64,000 nt of DNA, from the NCBI GenBank assembly GCA_964019055.1, contig OZ025219.1, positions 2,776,666-2,840,665 of the forward strand, read 5' to 3'. Positions 33,699 to 44,883 of the stretch are shown in pieces. The stretch is from Anthopleura xanthogrammica. Lineage: Eukaryota > Cnidaria > Anthozoa > Actiniaria > Actiniidae. The position numbers were made by a program, and so were the translations under genes. Below the pieces are notes generated by a model. It saw only the letters and a list, made by a program, of their open reading frames with translations. It did no database searches and was not told the origin of the DNA. Position 1 is the first letter of the stretch, and each line of letters opens with the position of its first letter.

Positions 33699-35426
33699 TT
33701 CAAGATACTGAAAACATACCTTCCAGGAACACTAATCACAAGCTACCTCAAACGTACAATTTACATTCATTGTATCAATGGTTAAAATCAGGCCCGTGCC
33801 CAGGACTGTTTGTGGGAGTTCACGCCATACACCGTGAAAATATTGCTAATATTTAGGGCATAGTGGTATTTGAAAAGTTATCAACTATTTTGCTTTTAGC
33901 TTGTCGTTAAAATTGCGCTCACACGATCTAGCGTGAGCAATCAACAGTAAATTTCAAACTATTCTGCTTCAGCTGCTTGGAACAAAACAGCAGCAAAAAA
34001 TAATTTCACACAAGCCGTTGAAATGTCTGAGTTCGCAGAATATTGGGAATTGTAGTAAGGCAGATAACGGGTAGTAATTAAGAAACGAAAAATTTTTTTT
34101 AGAAAAAGAAGTTATTACGTACAAGATTAATATAGCTGATGTAGGAAATTGCACAAATTATTTGATGAAACAAAACAATAATAAAAATTTAATCATACAA
34201 ACTGGTATTTACATCAGATATAGAAGAAAGCACAGCACAAAAAATTTAAATATGTAGAAATACCATAGATATTTGAGCTGTTTACGTACTTCTACTGGAA
34301 GCTTCTTTACCACAAAAACTGAAAACGTGCGTGCTTTACTGCGATTCTCGAGTTTCCCGTTCGAATTTGTTTTTTCACGGCCGCGATTGACGGCAGCGAA
34401 AAACCAATTTCACAACTAGCCGTTGAAATGTCCAAGTTCGCAGAATATTGAGAATCGCAGTAATTCCAGGGTCTAAAATCCGTTTTCGAACAAGATCACA
34501 AGCTCAACGAAAGCAATAATAAAAACTAATTGGCGAGAGAAAGGACAGAATATGGATAAGGTCAAGTTGTAAAAACATGGACCTGATTTATTCTCTACTG
34601 CATGCAAACCAAAACCAAACCAAACCAAGAAGCATTTTGCTTGCGCGATTTTCGAACCCTGAATTTCTCTCTTTCAAACGCGTTTACAGCACTAGGTATA
34701 GAATTAATTGGCATCGTGGTTGTTCGAAAAACGAGTGAATTATATATATATATATACAAGATGCCAAGAGGTTTTACTTGCTCACCTAAAAGCCATGATG
34801 CAGAAAATAAAACCCTGCCAAGCTTTATCCCTAAAAAAATAGCAGATATCAGAGTCTCACGTTAAATGCCACGACTTGAAACAATTGTTTGAAAGCAAGA
34901 ATGTCAACTCTTGATATCTACTATTTATGCCATAATTTTCTTTTTTCTACAGAAACTTGAGCTCGAAAAACCTCTTTAGCGATTCCTAAGAGTATTTCAT
35001 TAATTATAAATTATTTACGAAAATAACGTGGCGAAAAACCGTAATAATTGTTTGCAGATTTTAAACGTTGTTGAAAACACAAGCGCATTGAAAAAACGTG
35101 TTAGTACCATTGCCTTTAGTAAAGGGGTCGATAACACAAGAATACCTTGGCTGACCAATGGTTTAATAATACTGAACCTTCAGGACAAGAAAATATATGG
35201 AAAATGATATATAAAGATAGGAGAATTTTGTCATTTTTTTCTATAATACATATTAGTCCCTTCCCCTAACAGCAACCCATGGCACAAGCCGATACACAAA
35301 AAGTTTGATTCCGTGAACGCAGTGTTTTGCCGATATTTTACAGTATATTTGTCTCGACCAAGTTATAAGAAATGCAAATTAAAAACTGGTGTTTGGTTTG
35401 ATTTGTGCTATAGATCTGTTAAGTTG

Positions 35427-35614
35427 TGACGTATTTCCGGGTCCAACTCCTCAAAAATATCGCTAAAATAAAGCCAAAAACGTACTCACTGATTGAACCT
35501 CCACCTGAATCAATTAGGACTTTGGACAACTAACTCGTCACGAACAACAACAACAAAAAAAAAAAATCTTCATAGGACTGCTTTTCGTTTTGGACCCGGA
35601 AGTCGATTTTCCAT
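35427..35614. mobile_element. MITE with GACGTATTTCCGGGTCC ends
   Basis: Left GTGACGTATTTCCGGGTCCA and right TTTTGGACCCGGAAGTCG are roughly inverted. A longer relative occurs at 62684–63066, sharing ACTGCTTTTCGTTTTGGAC. Confidence 0.55.
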
Positions 35615-35841
35615 TCGATTGACGTCACACTTAAAAGTTCTATTTATCAAATAGTCTATGAATACTTTACAACAAGTGGATATTTCTCGAGCACTAAAAT
35701 TGAACATGGAAATAAACCTAATACTACGGTTTGGTCATTAGTTTTCTGCGCTTTACACCTATCTTCATAAATCCTAGTCCAGACGTTACTGGCTGCAGTC
35801 GTTCAACTGCCGAAGAGTCGTTACATACTGACGACACGAGT

Positions 35842-36074
35842 AGACATTTTTACTGATACGGTGGCCATCTTGGATTCTATTGTTTAAAGCAAGACATTAT
35901 GGGATGCTGAGGGGGTAATTATTGCACAATTTATTTATCGAAAAATTATTTGAGAAAGTAACCCCGCCACTCTACGCTTTATAAATATTTCCACGCTTGC
36001 CCCCTCAGCATCCCATAATGTCTTACTTAAAACAATAGAATTCAAGATGGCCGCCATATCAGTAAAAAAGTCTA
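35842..36074. mobile_element. Foldback element with about 75-bp arms
   Basis: Arms pair from TAGACATTTTTACTGATACG / CCATATCAGTAAAAAAGTCTA through CATCTTGGATTCTATTG to ATTATGGGATGCTGAGGGGG, leaving a loop of about 90 bases. Long near-perfect arms imply a recent insertion. Confidence 0.8.
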
Positions 36075-36269
36075 TTGCTTCGTGTAAATTAACTGTACAA
36101 CTTGCTTACGACTGTAAATGGCTGATTGGCAGCTAAACTTGGTGTAAGATGCTGGGTGCGACGGTTGTGAGGAAACGGTACCCTACAAATTGGCCTTAAT
36201 CATGAAAATAGGTGCTGTAATGACGCACGACGCAAAAATGTTTCTATAACAAACCCAAAGTGATATAGC

Positions 36270-36440
36270 ATCAATATATAATGGTAATTGAACTAAGTGG
36301 AGTGCAATTTGGTCTGATATCAAACGCGCGATAACAAAATCACACGACCGCGTAGCGGGAGTGTGATTTGTAATCGCAAGTTTGATATCAGACCAAAATT
36401 GCACGACATGAAGTTCAATTATCACTTTATTATATCCATT
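36270..36440. mobile_element. Foldback element downstream of INCENP
   Basis: GTGCAATTTGGTCTGATATC and its inverse (GATATCAGACCAAAATTGCAC) flank a centre with two inverted TCACAC/GTGTGA blocks. It overlaps the left end of a second inverted-repeat unit (36426–36760). Confidence 0.7.
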
Positions 36441-36760
36441 TTGAAATCATACTAGATAGACACTAAATTTGTGATAAATACAAAAGTATTTATTCACAAA
36501 TAGCCGGTATTTTGTTTCTTTTTGTAACAAAAAATTGCAGTCAAACTTGAAAAAAGCTACATTTTATGTTCCTTATTTGCTGTAATCTGATTGGTTACCT
36601 TTTCTAGTGTTGCATTGTGATTGGCTGACAAAAAGATGCGATTCGGACTCAAAATAGTGCGATTCGGACTCAAAATAGTGCGATTCGTGCTTGAATCAAT
36701 CTACTGAGAGCCAATCAGATTACAGGATTTGTTAGTGATTTCAAAGTGGATATAATAAAT
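36426..36760. mobile_element. Inverted-repeat element next to the INCENP stop
   Basis: TTTATTATATCCATTTTGAA at the left and the inverse of TTTATTATATCCACTTTGAA at the right. Inside, GTAATCTGATTGG also pairs with CCAATCAGATTAC, and a 21-bp unit GTGCGATTCGGACTCAAAATA is repeated (36,638–36,690). The right end is 12 bases from the INCENP stop codon. Confidence 0.65.
36489..36494 (-). terminator. Candidate polyadenylation signal of INCENP
   Basis: Minus-strand AATAAA lies about 280 nt downstream of the INCENP stop. A second AATAAA follows at 36426–36431. Both sit inside or at the edge of inverted-repeat elements, so the 3' end may be transposon-supplied. Confidence 0.35.
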
Positions 36761-36771
36761 ACTAAAATTGA

Positions 36772-39700
36772 CTAGATTAAGGTGGTTCCTCTGTTCAATG
36801 TCCTTAATGGCGGCGAGTCCCAGTGAGCAGAACTTGTACGCTGATAAAACCTTTTCTTTTTTTTGTAAGTGAATATTTGATCAAGATTAGGCATTGGAAC
36901 TCCACCGAAGATAGCTTCCACATCGAACGTGCCATGTATGGATTGATTAATGAGTGCTGCTTTTAGTTTGGCCCCTTGTGCCCAGGATGGTATTCTCTTT
37001 TTTGGCGCATCCTCATCGTCAGTGGAATCATCACTGCCGATATCATCTATGTTGTAATTCTCAGATGTTGTAACGCTTCGAATACGAGGAGGTGGCGGCG
37101 GTGTCATGTCATACGAATCAGCATTGTGTAGTGCTTTGAGTCGTGCCTCCTCTACGAGTCGTTGTTCTTCGAGTTTCCGATGTCTGTGCCTCTCTTTCTC
37201 AAGCTCTTCTTGATATGCTGCTTCACGTTCCTCACGAAGTTTCGTTTCACGTTCTTCACGAAACTTCCGTTCACGTTCTTGGCGCCATTTTTCTTCTCTT
37301 GTTTTCTTTTCTCTCTCCTTTCTTTCGTGTTCTTCTTTTTCCCTTAGGAGCTGTGCAATTCTCTTACGTTCTTTGTCCTCTTTTTCTTTTTCTTCTCTCA
37401 TCTTCTTTTCAGCCTTTTCTTTTTCTTCTACCGCTTTACGTTCTTTTTCTTCAATTTCTCTCAAGATTCGAAGTTTTTCTTGTTCTCTTTCCCTTTCGAG
37501 TTCCTGTTCTCTCAATTCCTGTTGACGTTTTGCTTCCATTATTTTCCTTTGCCTTTCTTGTTCCTCAAATTCTGCTTTTCTTCGCAGCATTTCACGATGG
37601 CGTTTGGCTTCTTCTTCCTTCTCTTGGATTTTCTGCTGTCTTTGTTCTTCTTCTTGCTTTCTACGAGCATCTAGTTCAGCTTTCTTTTGAAGGCGAGCTT
37701 TCCTTTTCATATCTTCCTCCTTTTCTTTTTCTTTCCTTGCTTTTTCTTCTTGTTGTTTTCTTATGTCCAGTTTCTTTTCCATCTGTTCCCTTCTTTCTTG
37801 TTCTTCGCGAGCTCTGGCTGCTCGTAATTCTGCAGCTTTCCTTTCTTTTTCTTCTCTTCTCCTGAGAAAATAATGTATGATATTGCTGTCAGCAACAACT
37901 CAATTCGATTCATTTTTTGTTCCAAAACCAAGGAGAGAGGAGGAGATGGATAAAGAGAAAGGAAGAATGGAAGGAAGGAAGGAAGGAAGGATGAATGGCA
38001 GGATGGATTGAAGGAAAGAAAGCAGAATGGTTGGATTGAAGGAAGGCAGGATGGATGGAAGGAAATAAGGATGGATGGATGCAAGGCAGGATGGAAGGAA
38101 GGAAGGCAGGATGGATGGAAGGAAGGCAGGATGGATGGAAGGAAATAAGGATGTTTGGATGGAAGGAAGGCAGGATGGATGGATGGATGCAGAATGGATG
38201 GATGGATGGATGCAGAATGGATGGATGGTTGGATGAAAATGAATGAATGAATGAATGAATGAAGGAAGGAAGGAAGGAAGGAAGGAAGGAAGGAAGGAAG
38301 GAAGGAAGGAAGGAAGGAAGGAAGGAAGGAAGGAAGGAAGGAAGGAAGGAAGGAAGGAAGGAGGGAAAAAGCAAAGGACCTCAAAACATGCCAGCTCATT
38401 AACAAACCTTTTTTGGTCTTCTATTTTCTTATGTTTTTGCAACTCAAGCTGTTCTATTCTTTCTTTCTCTTTCTCATGTTTTTCCAAAATGGCCCTTTTC
38501 ATCAAACGAGATTTCTCCTTTATAAAACAAACAAACAAATGAAACCAAGTTAATACTCTGTGCCATAATAACAATAGTTTTCTAATTTACAATGTCCCTA
38601 ATACTGAAGGAAGGAAGGAAGGAAAGAAGGAAGGAAGGAAAGAAGGAAGGAAGGAACACTCCAAAAGTTAATGAGGCAGGGACATATTAATATCTAGTAA
38701 GTAAATATATATCTATTCTGGTTTCAACTTTCTGACTGGTATTTAAAAACATATACCTTCTTATCCAGTTTCTTTGGTGTATTTCTTCTGATAAACGAAT
38801 TAATAACTCCAGTTGAGTTCTTGATAACCTGAAAATGTCCAACAAAAAAGTTAGTAAAAGTTTAAAATTCAGCTTGAAATATCTTGATAAATTTCGTTAC
38901 TAGTTAAATTTGTTTCCTTAAAATTGTATTCCTTGATTTCAAGTAGAACATAAGAAATAAAGCTGTGGACACAAGTTGATTGTTGACTGCAGTTTTGATT
39001 GATGGAAGCCAAGATACCAGACATGGTAGCAGAAATAGGGACTTTAAGATGTGCAAAACGTTAACCGTAAGAGTAAATAACTTCACTTTTGGGTTTTGTG
39101 CCTTCAAAGTCTGTCTTCCCTGTGGATGAGTTGACTTTCCTGACAATGTTCTGAATGAAATCCCTAATGAGCAGAACCCCAAAGAGAAATTATTTGCACT
39201 TCTGGTTGACGTCTCTGTCATCAATTTTGCAAATCTAATATTAAAAGCTCTGTAAAGGTTCAGTTGCATTCATTTGATATCATGCTCTTAATTATTGTCA
39301 CAATAAAACTAGCTGTTTAGGGCTCGAAATTCCCAAAAGATAATTTGCTAAATGTGAGTTGAAAATTACAAATTTTGAGTGAAAAGAAATTGATCTCACA
39401 TTTTCTAGTTAGTTCTCTTTTTAGAAAATAAATAATATGCAAAGAAGTCTTTGTGTTTGCATTCAATCTATTTATCTCATAGCTGCTCAATGCACAAGAT
39501 AAATTTAGCTTTTCATTAAAAAATTCAAACCCTGCTGTTATTACGGATGCATGCAAATGAGATATTCTTTTGCTTTAAGAATCATACACGTGAGACTATA
39601 TATCGGGTTGATACAATGCTTGTTGTCTCATTTGCATTTGCATATTTCAAGAAACAGTTTGAAATGATTTTGAAATAACATCAGACCACACATTCGCTAT

Positions 39701-42700
39701 ACTACTCCCAGCTATACAATAACTAGTCTCCAAGTTAATTTGTCAATTTAATTCAAAAAAGTTTCCTCGGCTGATATAATTCCTGACTATAGAGGGAGTA
39801 ATGTGATTGTCTGGGTGAGTGTGGTCTTGAGCAAGACTGTTTTTTGTTGTTTGAGTAATAATGAATCTTTGTAGGGCTACTAAAGTAAAGATGCTCTTTC
39901 TAGTGCTGGTTCATAATTTTGAAAAAAGGTCTATTGCACAGCAACTTACCTTGGTTGGTCCAATGTAAAAGGGAGTTTTGTCATTATTGCTTTGGTCATC
40001 TTGTAATTCTGGCTCATTTTCATAGCTGCATTGACTCAGATTGTCCTCTTTGCAAGGGCTTTGGCTACCTGACTCACTAGACAAGGAGTGATTGCCGTCC
40101 TCACTACTTTGAGATTCCCGGCTTTGATTTCTGGATGACGCTCTGGTTGTTGGTCTGTATAAAAATATAATCAACAAAGATGGTAAAAGTCAATTTGTCT
40201 CTTCTTGTACTACAGATCCCTGCTCTATACCCTCATCATATGAGCCATAAGACGAGTATGTTCTTAAAAAAAGCAGGTGTCAAATTTTAAGGCTTTTGAA
40301 GAAAATCAAACATGTGCAAGTGTCAGGGCTTGAAATAATGGTTGATCAGTTGCCGGTCATGATAACCAGCAAAATTAGTATTAGCTTGATCAATTTACAC
40401 ATGTAACCCCTTTCTGACTCAACATTACTGGTCAAAATGACTGGCAAGGCAAAGATTTGACCACACAAGTTCCAATTCTGGCCGGACATTGTTTGTTGAC
40501 CAGCTGTTATTTCAACAGAATTCGTACAGGATCCGCTGCACATGATAATTTCCAAAACTTTCCAAAACTTTCCAGAACCCTTTGACTCTAATTTCCAAAA
40601 CCACACATAGCACAAAATTAAAGGAAAATTCATGAATCTGAAACATCCAACATACAGACAGTAACAACGAAAACAGTTCTTTGCAAGGTATAAGCCAGAC
40701 AAGCTACAAAAAAATCCATAACATTTCCATAGCCTAGTGGACCATAAATCAAGTTTTTCAAAACCCATACAAACCCTGTTTCAAGCCCTGATGTGCAGTA
40801 AGTTAGAAAGCACATAGGGGTTAGCAGAGAATTTTCTCCTATATTTTACAACTATCGAACTCCAATATATGGGGCTCTTCTGTGTGGTCCACTTCACATG
40901 CACTATCACTACATTATATATTTACAACATACGCAGGGGCAGATCCAGGGGGGGGGGGGGGGGTGTGACTGTTATAGGTTACCTCATGCAAAAAAACCAC
41001 AGAAAACCTATAGAAGGCAGGGAAATGCTGAAAATGGCATCTCAAATTTAAATTTTTTAAAAAAATTTGAGAGCTTCAAGTAAATCGAGTGGAATTTTAT
41101 GCAGATAAATTGTTTTCAGTTATATACACCTTTATGATAAACATGATTTGAGTATGATGATGAAATATGAAATGCATATGTTCAGTATGCTACGATCACA
41201 TATGCATTTCATATATACACCTTTATATTTGTGCAAAAAAGGGGGTGACTAGTCCCTCCCTCACAATGCACCGCTTGATCTGCCCCTGAATACAACACTC
41301 ATGATCAACTCACATGTTAATTTTTATGGAGGGAGGAAAACCAGAGAAAACCCTTATGGCAAGGGAGAGAACAACACATCAAAAAACTCAACTCACATAT
41401 GATCCAGCCTGAGCTGGGGATTGAACCTATTTGGGCACAGCAATGAGAGGTGAGCAGTAAACCACTCACCATGCATGCTTAGCTTGGATCTGGTGCTTTA
41501 TGCAAGTATTTAATTTAATGGGATTGATGCCTCCTTGCCCAAGGGTATACGACAGGACTCAAAATAATGCATCATACCTTGAAATGGCATATTTTTCATC
41601 AGCTATGACTTCAGTATCCTCTGAGGCATCATGATATTCATTGCCATCAACTTCTTCAACACTTTGATGAGCATCATGAAATTCTTCTTCCTCAGTTTCA
41701 ACATCTCCATCAGCATTCTCTTCAGTAGAATCGTTGCTTGTTCTCTTAGAAGGAGTAGAAGAATGTGCTTCACAAATCTCTGGAAAAATCCTTGCCTCTA
41801 TTTGGCCATTGGTTTCTTGATCTTCAAACAAATTGGTCTTTACTTTGTCTAGTTCATCGATGGCGTTTGATGTGTCTGGTTCAATCACAGGATCATTGCC
41901 TTTATCAGGTGTTAAACTTGGCATCATTTTCTTTGTTGATAGCTTAAGCAATACTGAACTTTTCACTAGACTTCTGCTTTTCCTTATTTTTGATTTCCTC
42001 TGATTTTGAGCTGCTTTCATGGGAAGCCTGCTTGATCTCCTGGTGCTCGCTCTTGATAAACGAGTGCTTTTTCTTTGTGATTTAACTGGAGAGCTAACTG
42101 TGGAACTAACAACTGCATTATCTGAATCAGACTGCTCAAGCTTTTGCATCTTTGACATACTTTCTTCTAACTCTGCTTCATTATTGTTAGTGGAGGATAA
42201 GATTTCTAGAGGTTTGTCATCATCCTTAATATCTTGTTTTCTTTTTGTACCATGGCTAGAACTAGCTCTACTACTTCTTGATCGTGTTTTTCTGTAAGTT
42301 TTCTTGGTGGATGATACAGTAGGCTCACTTATCACTTGTTCCTGACTTTCTGGTTCTTTGTTACTGACGTTCCCTTGATTCTCATAAGTGGTAGCTTCTA
42401 CAATAAGCACAGGATTACTTATAACTTTGTCTTCTTCCTCAATGGCTTTTGTTGAAATTTCTTCAACTTGTTCAGCAACTGATGTTGGAGTGAGAACCAC
42501 TTGAAGTGAAGACACATCAGCTTGAAGTCTTTCGGTGCTCATCTTCTTTGGATTGGACTCAATTATGGGGGTTTCTGGTATAAATACTTCTGCAGATGAT
42601 GGCGGTTCATCAGCAAGAGTTACAGATAACTTGGATTTCTTTGCCATAGATTTCACGGGTGAAGTTTTTGGTGCTTCATCATGATATGAAGATCTTTTCT

Positions 42701-43535
42701 TGGGAGTTACTGCAAGATGAGTTTCTGTTTCATCTTGCTTTCTTTTATTTCTGGTTGTTGGTCTCTTAGGTGAAGCTTCTATTTTATCTACCTCATCATC
42801 ATCTTTCATCACTTGTTTTGAGCTAGTTTTCTTTCCCCTTTTTTGTCGTTTTGACGCCTTTGGCTGCTTCTTTGACCCTTTACCTCTTGCTTTCCCGTTT
42901 TCACTATCTTCAACATCCTCAGAACCATTCTTAATTCTAGATGCTCTAGCTCTGGTAACACGGCCTTTTGGTTCAAGAATATCTGCAGGGGATTGATTTG
43001 CTGAAGGACTTATGCATATGGCAGGCTTTTTGCTGTCTGGAGTTTGACAGACATCTTTGGGCTTATTCTGGCTTCTGTCAGGGGATGATGAGGGTGGATT
43101 TTCTATAGAATCATCAGGACTTTTTATGAAGAAACGTTTTCGCTTCCCTTTCATACATGGTGTTTTGGGCAAAAGCGCCACACTGTCTGTCCTAAAAATA
43201 TAAATATACTAAATTATAGACATTTATTTTAATAATACACCTTTTCATCTATCAGATTCATAATGAAAGGATATAGAAACGCAATCATTAGAATATATAC
43301 TCGACTTTTCAAATTTTACCATCGAGGTGATCAAATATCTAAACTACAAATATCCACTGTATCTACAAATATTCCTCATTTACCTTCCAAAATGCTTTTT
43401 AACTTCTGCGAGAATTTCATCCAAGTATTGGAAATCATCATCCAAAATGTTCTTTACGAAGTTTTCAATTAAATGGGTGGTTTTTTGATGTAAGGAGTAT
43501 CCAAGAATTGGATTTTGAGTTGCAGCATCGGCCAT
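36772..43535 (-). CDS. INCENP: Inner centromere protein, 1,080 aa
   Basis: Scaffold of the chromosomal passenger complex: the N-terminus binds the survivin/borealin module and the C-terminus binds and activates Aurora B. Exons: 43535–43384, 43191–41578, 40154–39950, 38828–38757, 38517–38408, 37861–36772; total 3,243 nt, all in phase. Exon 1 (residues 1–50) resembles the centromere-targeting box (HLIENFVKNIL, YLDEILAEVKKHF). The 1.6 kb exon 2 is low-complexity, Ser/Lys/Glu-rich and basic early, acidic late. Exon 4 carries the conserved SFIRRNTPKK segment. From about 685 to 950 runs an uninterrupted Glu/Arg/Lys helix, matching the single alpha helix of this family. The IN-box starts at residue 1008 (IPSWAQG ... 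LDQIF), followed by Thr-Ser-Ser 1060–1062 in RTSSAHW, the Aurora phosphorylation motif. The upstream SDDSTDDE acidic stretch is also typical. Divergent neighbour: DAGL. Confidence 0.95.
37940..38370. repeat. GGAA/GGAT tetranucleotide block, INCENP intron 5
   Basis: Perfect (GGAA)n at 38,261–38,361, preceded by degenerate GGATGGAAGGCA units. It fills most of the 546-bp intron 37862–38407. A smaller (GGAA)n lies at 38,606–38,656 in the next intron. It generates spurious Pro-Ser-Phe ORFs. Confidence 0.9.
39042..39240. mobile_element. GGACTTTAAGATGTGC MITE in INCENP intron 3
   Basis: Inverted relative of 14882–15119; the left terminus is clear and the right terminus (TTTTGCAAATCTAATATTAA) is degraded. 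Confidence 0.55.
39318..39545. mobile_element. Dispersed element with CAGGGTTTGAA-type ends, INCENP intron 3
   Basis: GGGCTCGAAATTCCC at the left and AAATTCAAACCCTG at the right. About 225 bp are alignable with 49377–49604 in DAGL intron 1 (shared GTGAGTTGAAAA, TGTGTTTGCATTCAATC, TAGCTGCTC). Probably hAT-like. Confidence 0.6.
40320..40790. mobile_element. hAT-like element in INCENP intron 2
   Basis: CAGGGCTTGAAA near the left and TTTCAAGCCCTG at the right are exact inverses. ATGTGCAA/ATGTGCAG flank it (40312–40319, 40791–40798), a near-perfect 8-bp target duplication. Confidence 0.65.
40934..41288. mobile_element. hAT-like MITE (CAGGGGCAGATCC) in INCENP intron 2
   Basis: Ends CAGGGGCAGATCC and its inverse GATCTGCCCCTG, followed inside by a poly-G run. 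TACAACA lies close to both ends. Same family as 6120–6431 and 15844–16043. Confidence 0.65.
41330..41480 (-). mobile_element. tRNA-derived SINE, INCENP intron 2
   Basis: Minus-strand copy of the 28587–28790 family: degenerate B box (GGTTCAATCCC), then GTTCTCTCCC and GGTTTTCCTCCCTCC. Confidence 0.65.
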
Positions 43536-44883
43536 TAGTTCATTCGTGCCTCAGTCATACACAAGACCACGAGGTACAAGATCAAGTTTAACTAAATGCC
43601 AAGCACCCAAAATCGAGCCGCAGTTACTCTTCAAAGTCCTGTAAAAAACGATTTGACCTAGATAAGTCCACAATATAACAATCAAATGGGTATACAGATC
43701 ACAAAACTGTTTTTCAGTTGAGTCGATTAGATGTTCGAGTTGCAGAGATCCGCTCACCCAAACAACGCCAAACTCGTCGGATTCAAACACCCGAGAAACT
43801 TCAAATCTTCAGTTTCTTTTCCTCAGTCGAGACAAAAATCCAGCGATCGCGATCCCAGCTAAAGCAGACGGCTATTTTTAACGAAAAACCGACCAAGAAA
43901 AGCAGAATATTTTTTACATTTCTTCTCCCTTCGAAAAATACCGAACTCTTCTGTCTACAAGAAATTTGAATTTTAACCGCGATCGGCTCTCGACCAATCA
44001 GAATCGGAGGGTGTGATCATGAATATTGATAAGGAATGATCACGTGACACTAGGAGGGAGTTAATAATTTATTAGATTTTAGAAATTCTATAGTTATATA
44101 ACATTTCGTAAAAAAAAAAGAAAAATCATATTAATAAATATTTCGTAAGAATGTATTTTTTAGAGCTACGAATACGGAAAAAATCTCTTATCGCGGTAAG
44201 TTCGCGGCGTAAAAAAACATTCAAAAATATTCAAGAATAAAACTGCCATTACTAATTCAAACACAACAAATATAGTTTTTCGGTAATATTTCATTCTTTG
44301 ACATTGCTTGGATTCATAATAAATTAGGTGGTAAATGGAGCAATCTAAAATAAAATTTCCCAAAGACTTTAATACTGATTCTAGAGATTCGAAATCATTT
44401 GTGATGTCTTATTATAGAGCGAAAATTACGTTTTTTATTAAATGTTTCTTTTTTGGTATACGATTTTTCTTTTTTCACGAAGTAGAAAAAGTAAAAGAAG
44501 GGGCTGATCAAATTAATGAAAAGTGGATGGGAATCCCGCGGGATTTTTTCGGGACATTCAGCGGTTAATTCAGTTGAGTACGCGCGCAGTTATGTTGTGA
44601 TGCGCTGGACTGACAGCTTGTTTATAAAGTCGACCAGTTTTGGCATTAATTTTCCACAGAATTTCCCCATTTCCTTCTGTTCAAGTATTCCCGACTGTTC
44701 TTCAATGATTATTTCAATAACCTAAATTACTGGCCTTCTCAATTATGGATAAACTATAAAGATATGGAGAGATTTTGTTTGAAAACGATAACTTAGACCG
44801 ACAACCAAGCTCTGTATTTTTTTCCTTTTCACGTGTTGGCCGAGCGTAGGATATTATTTTCCTCGAGTAAGAAAGACGAAAAT
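43536..44883. promoter_or_regulatory. Divergent INCENP–DAGL intergenic/promoter region
   Basis: These 1,348 bases separate two start codons pointing away from each other, so both promoters and 5' leaders must lie here unless upstream noncoding exons exist. It contains inverted CCAAT-like motifs (ACCAATCAGAATCGG near 43,994) and two GATCACGTGAC/TCACGTG E-box-like sites (about 44,038 and 44,828). The middle is AT-rich with poly-A/T runs. No TATA box is convincingly placed, and I see no ORF with family similarity. Shared regulation is inference. Confidence 0.5.

Larger units (their letters stand above)
32400..36771. other. Gene-free, transposon-rich intergenic DNA
   Basis: Contains an 861-bp inverted-repeat element (32838–33698), a repeat homologous to 30,925–31,090 (34,137–34,285), a GTGACGTATTTCCGGGTCC-type element (35427–35614) and two foldbacks (35842–36074, 36270–36440). 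No host exon recognised. Confidence 0.6.

Noticed and set aside
37143..37865. 240-codon Leu/Phe-rich plus-strand ORF resembling a membrane protein
   Set aside because: Antisense shadow of the INCENP Glu/Lys/Arg helix; reverse complement of GAA/AAG codons gives TTC/CTT.
37761..38574. Pro-Ser-Phe repeat ORFs
   Set aside because: Frames of the GGAA/GGAT repeat in INCENP intron 5.
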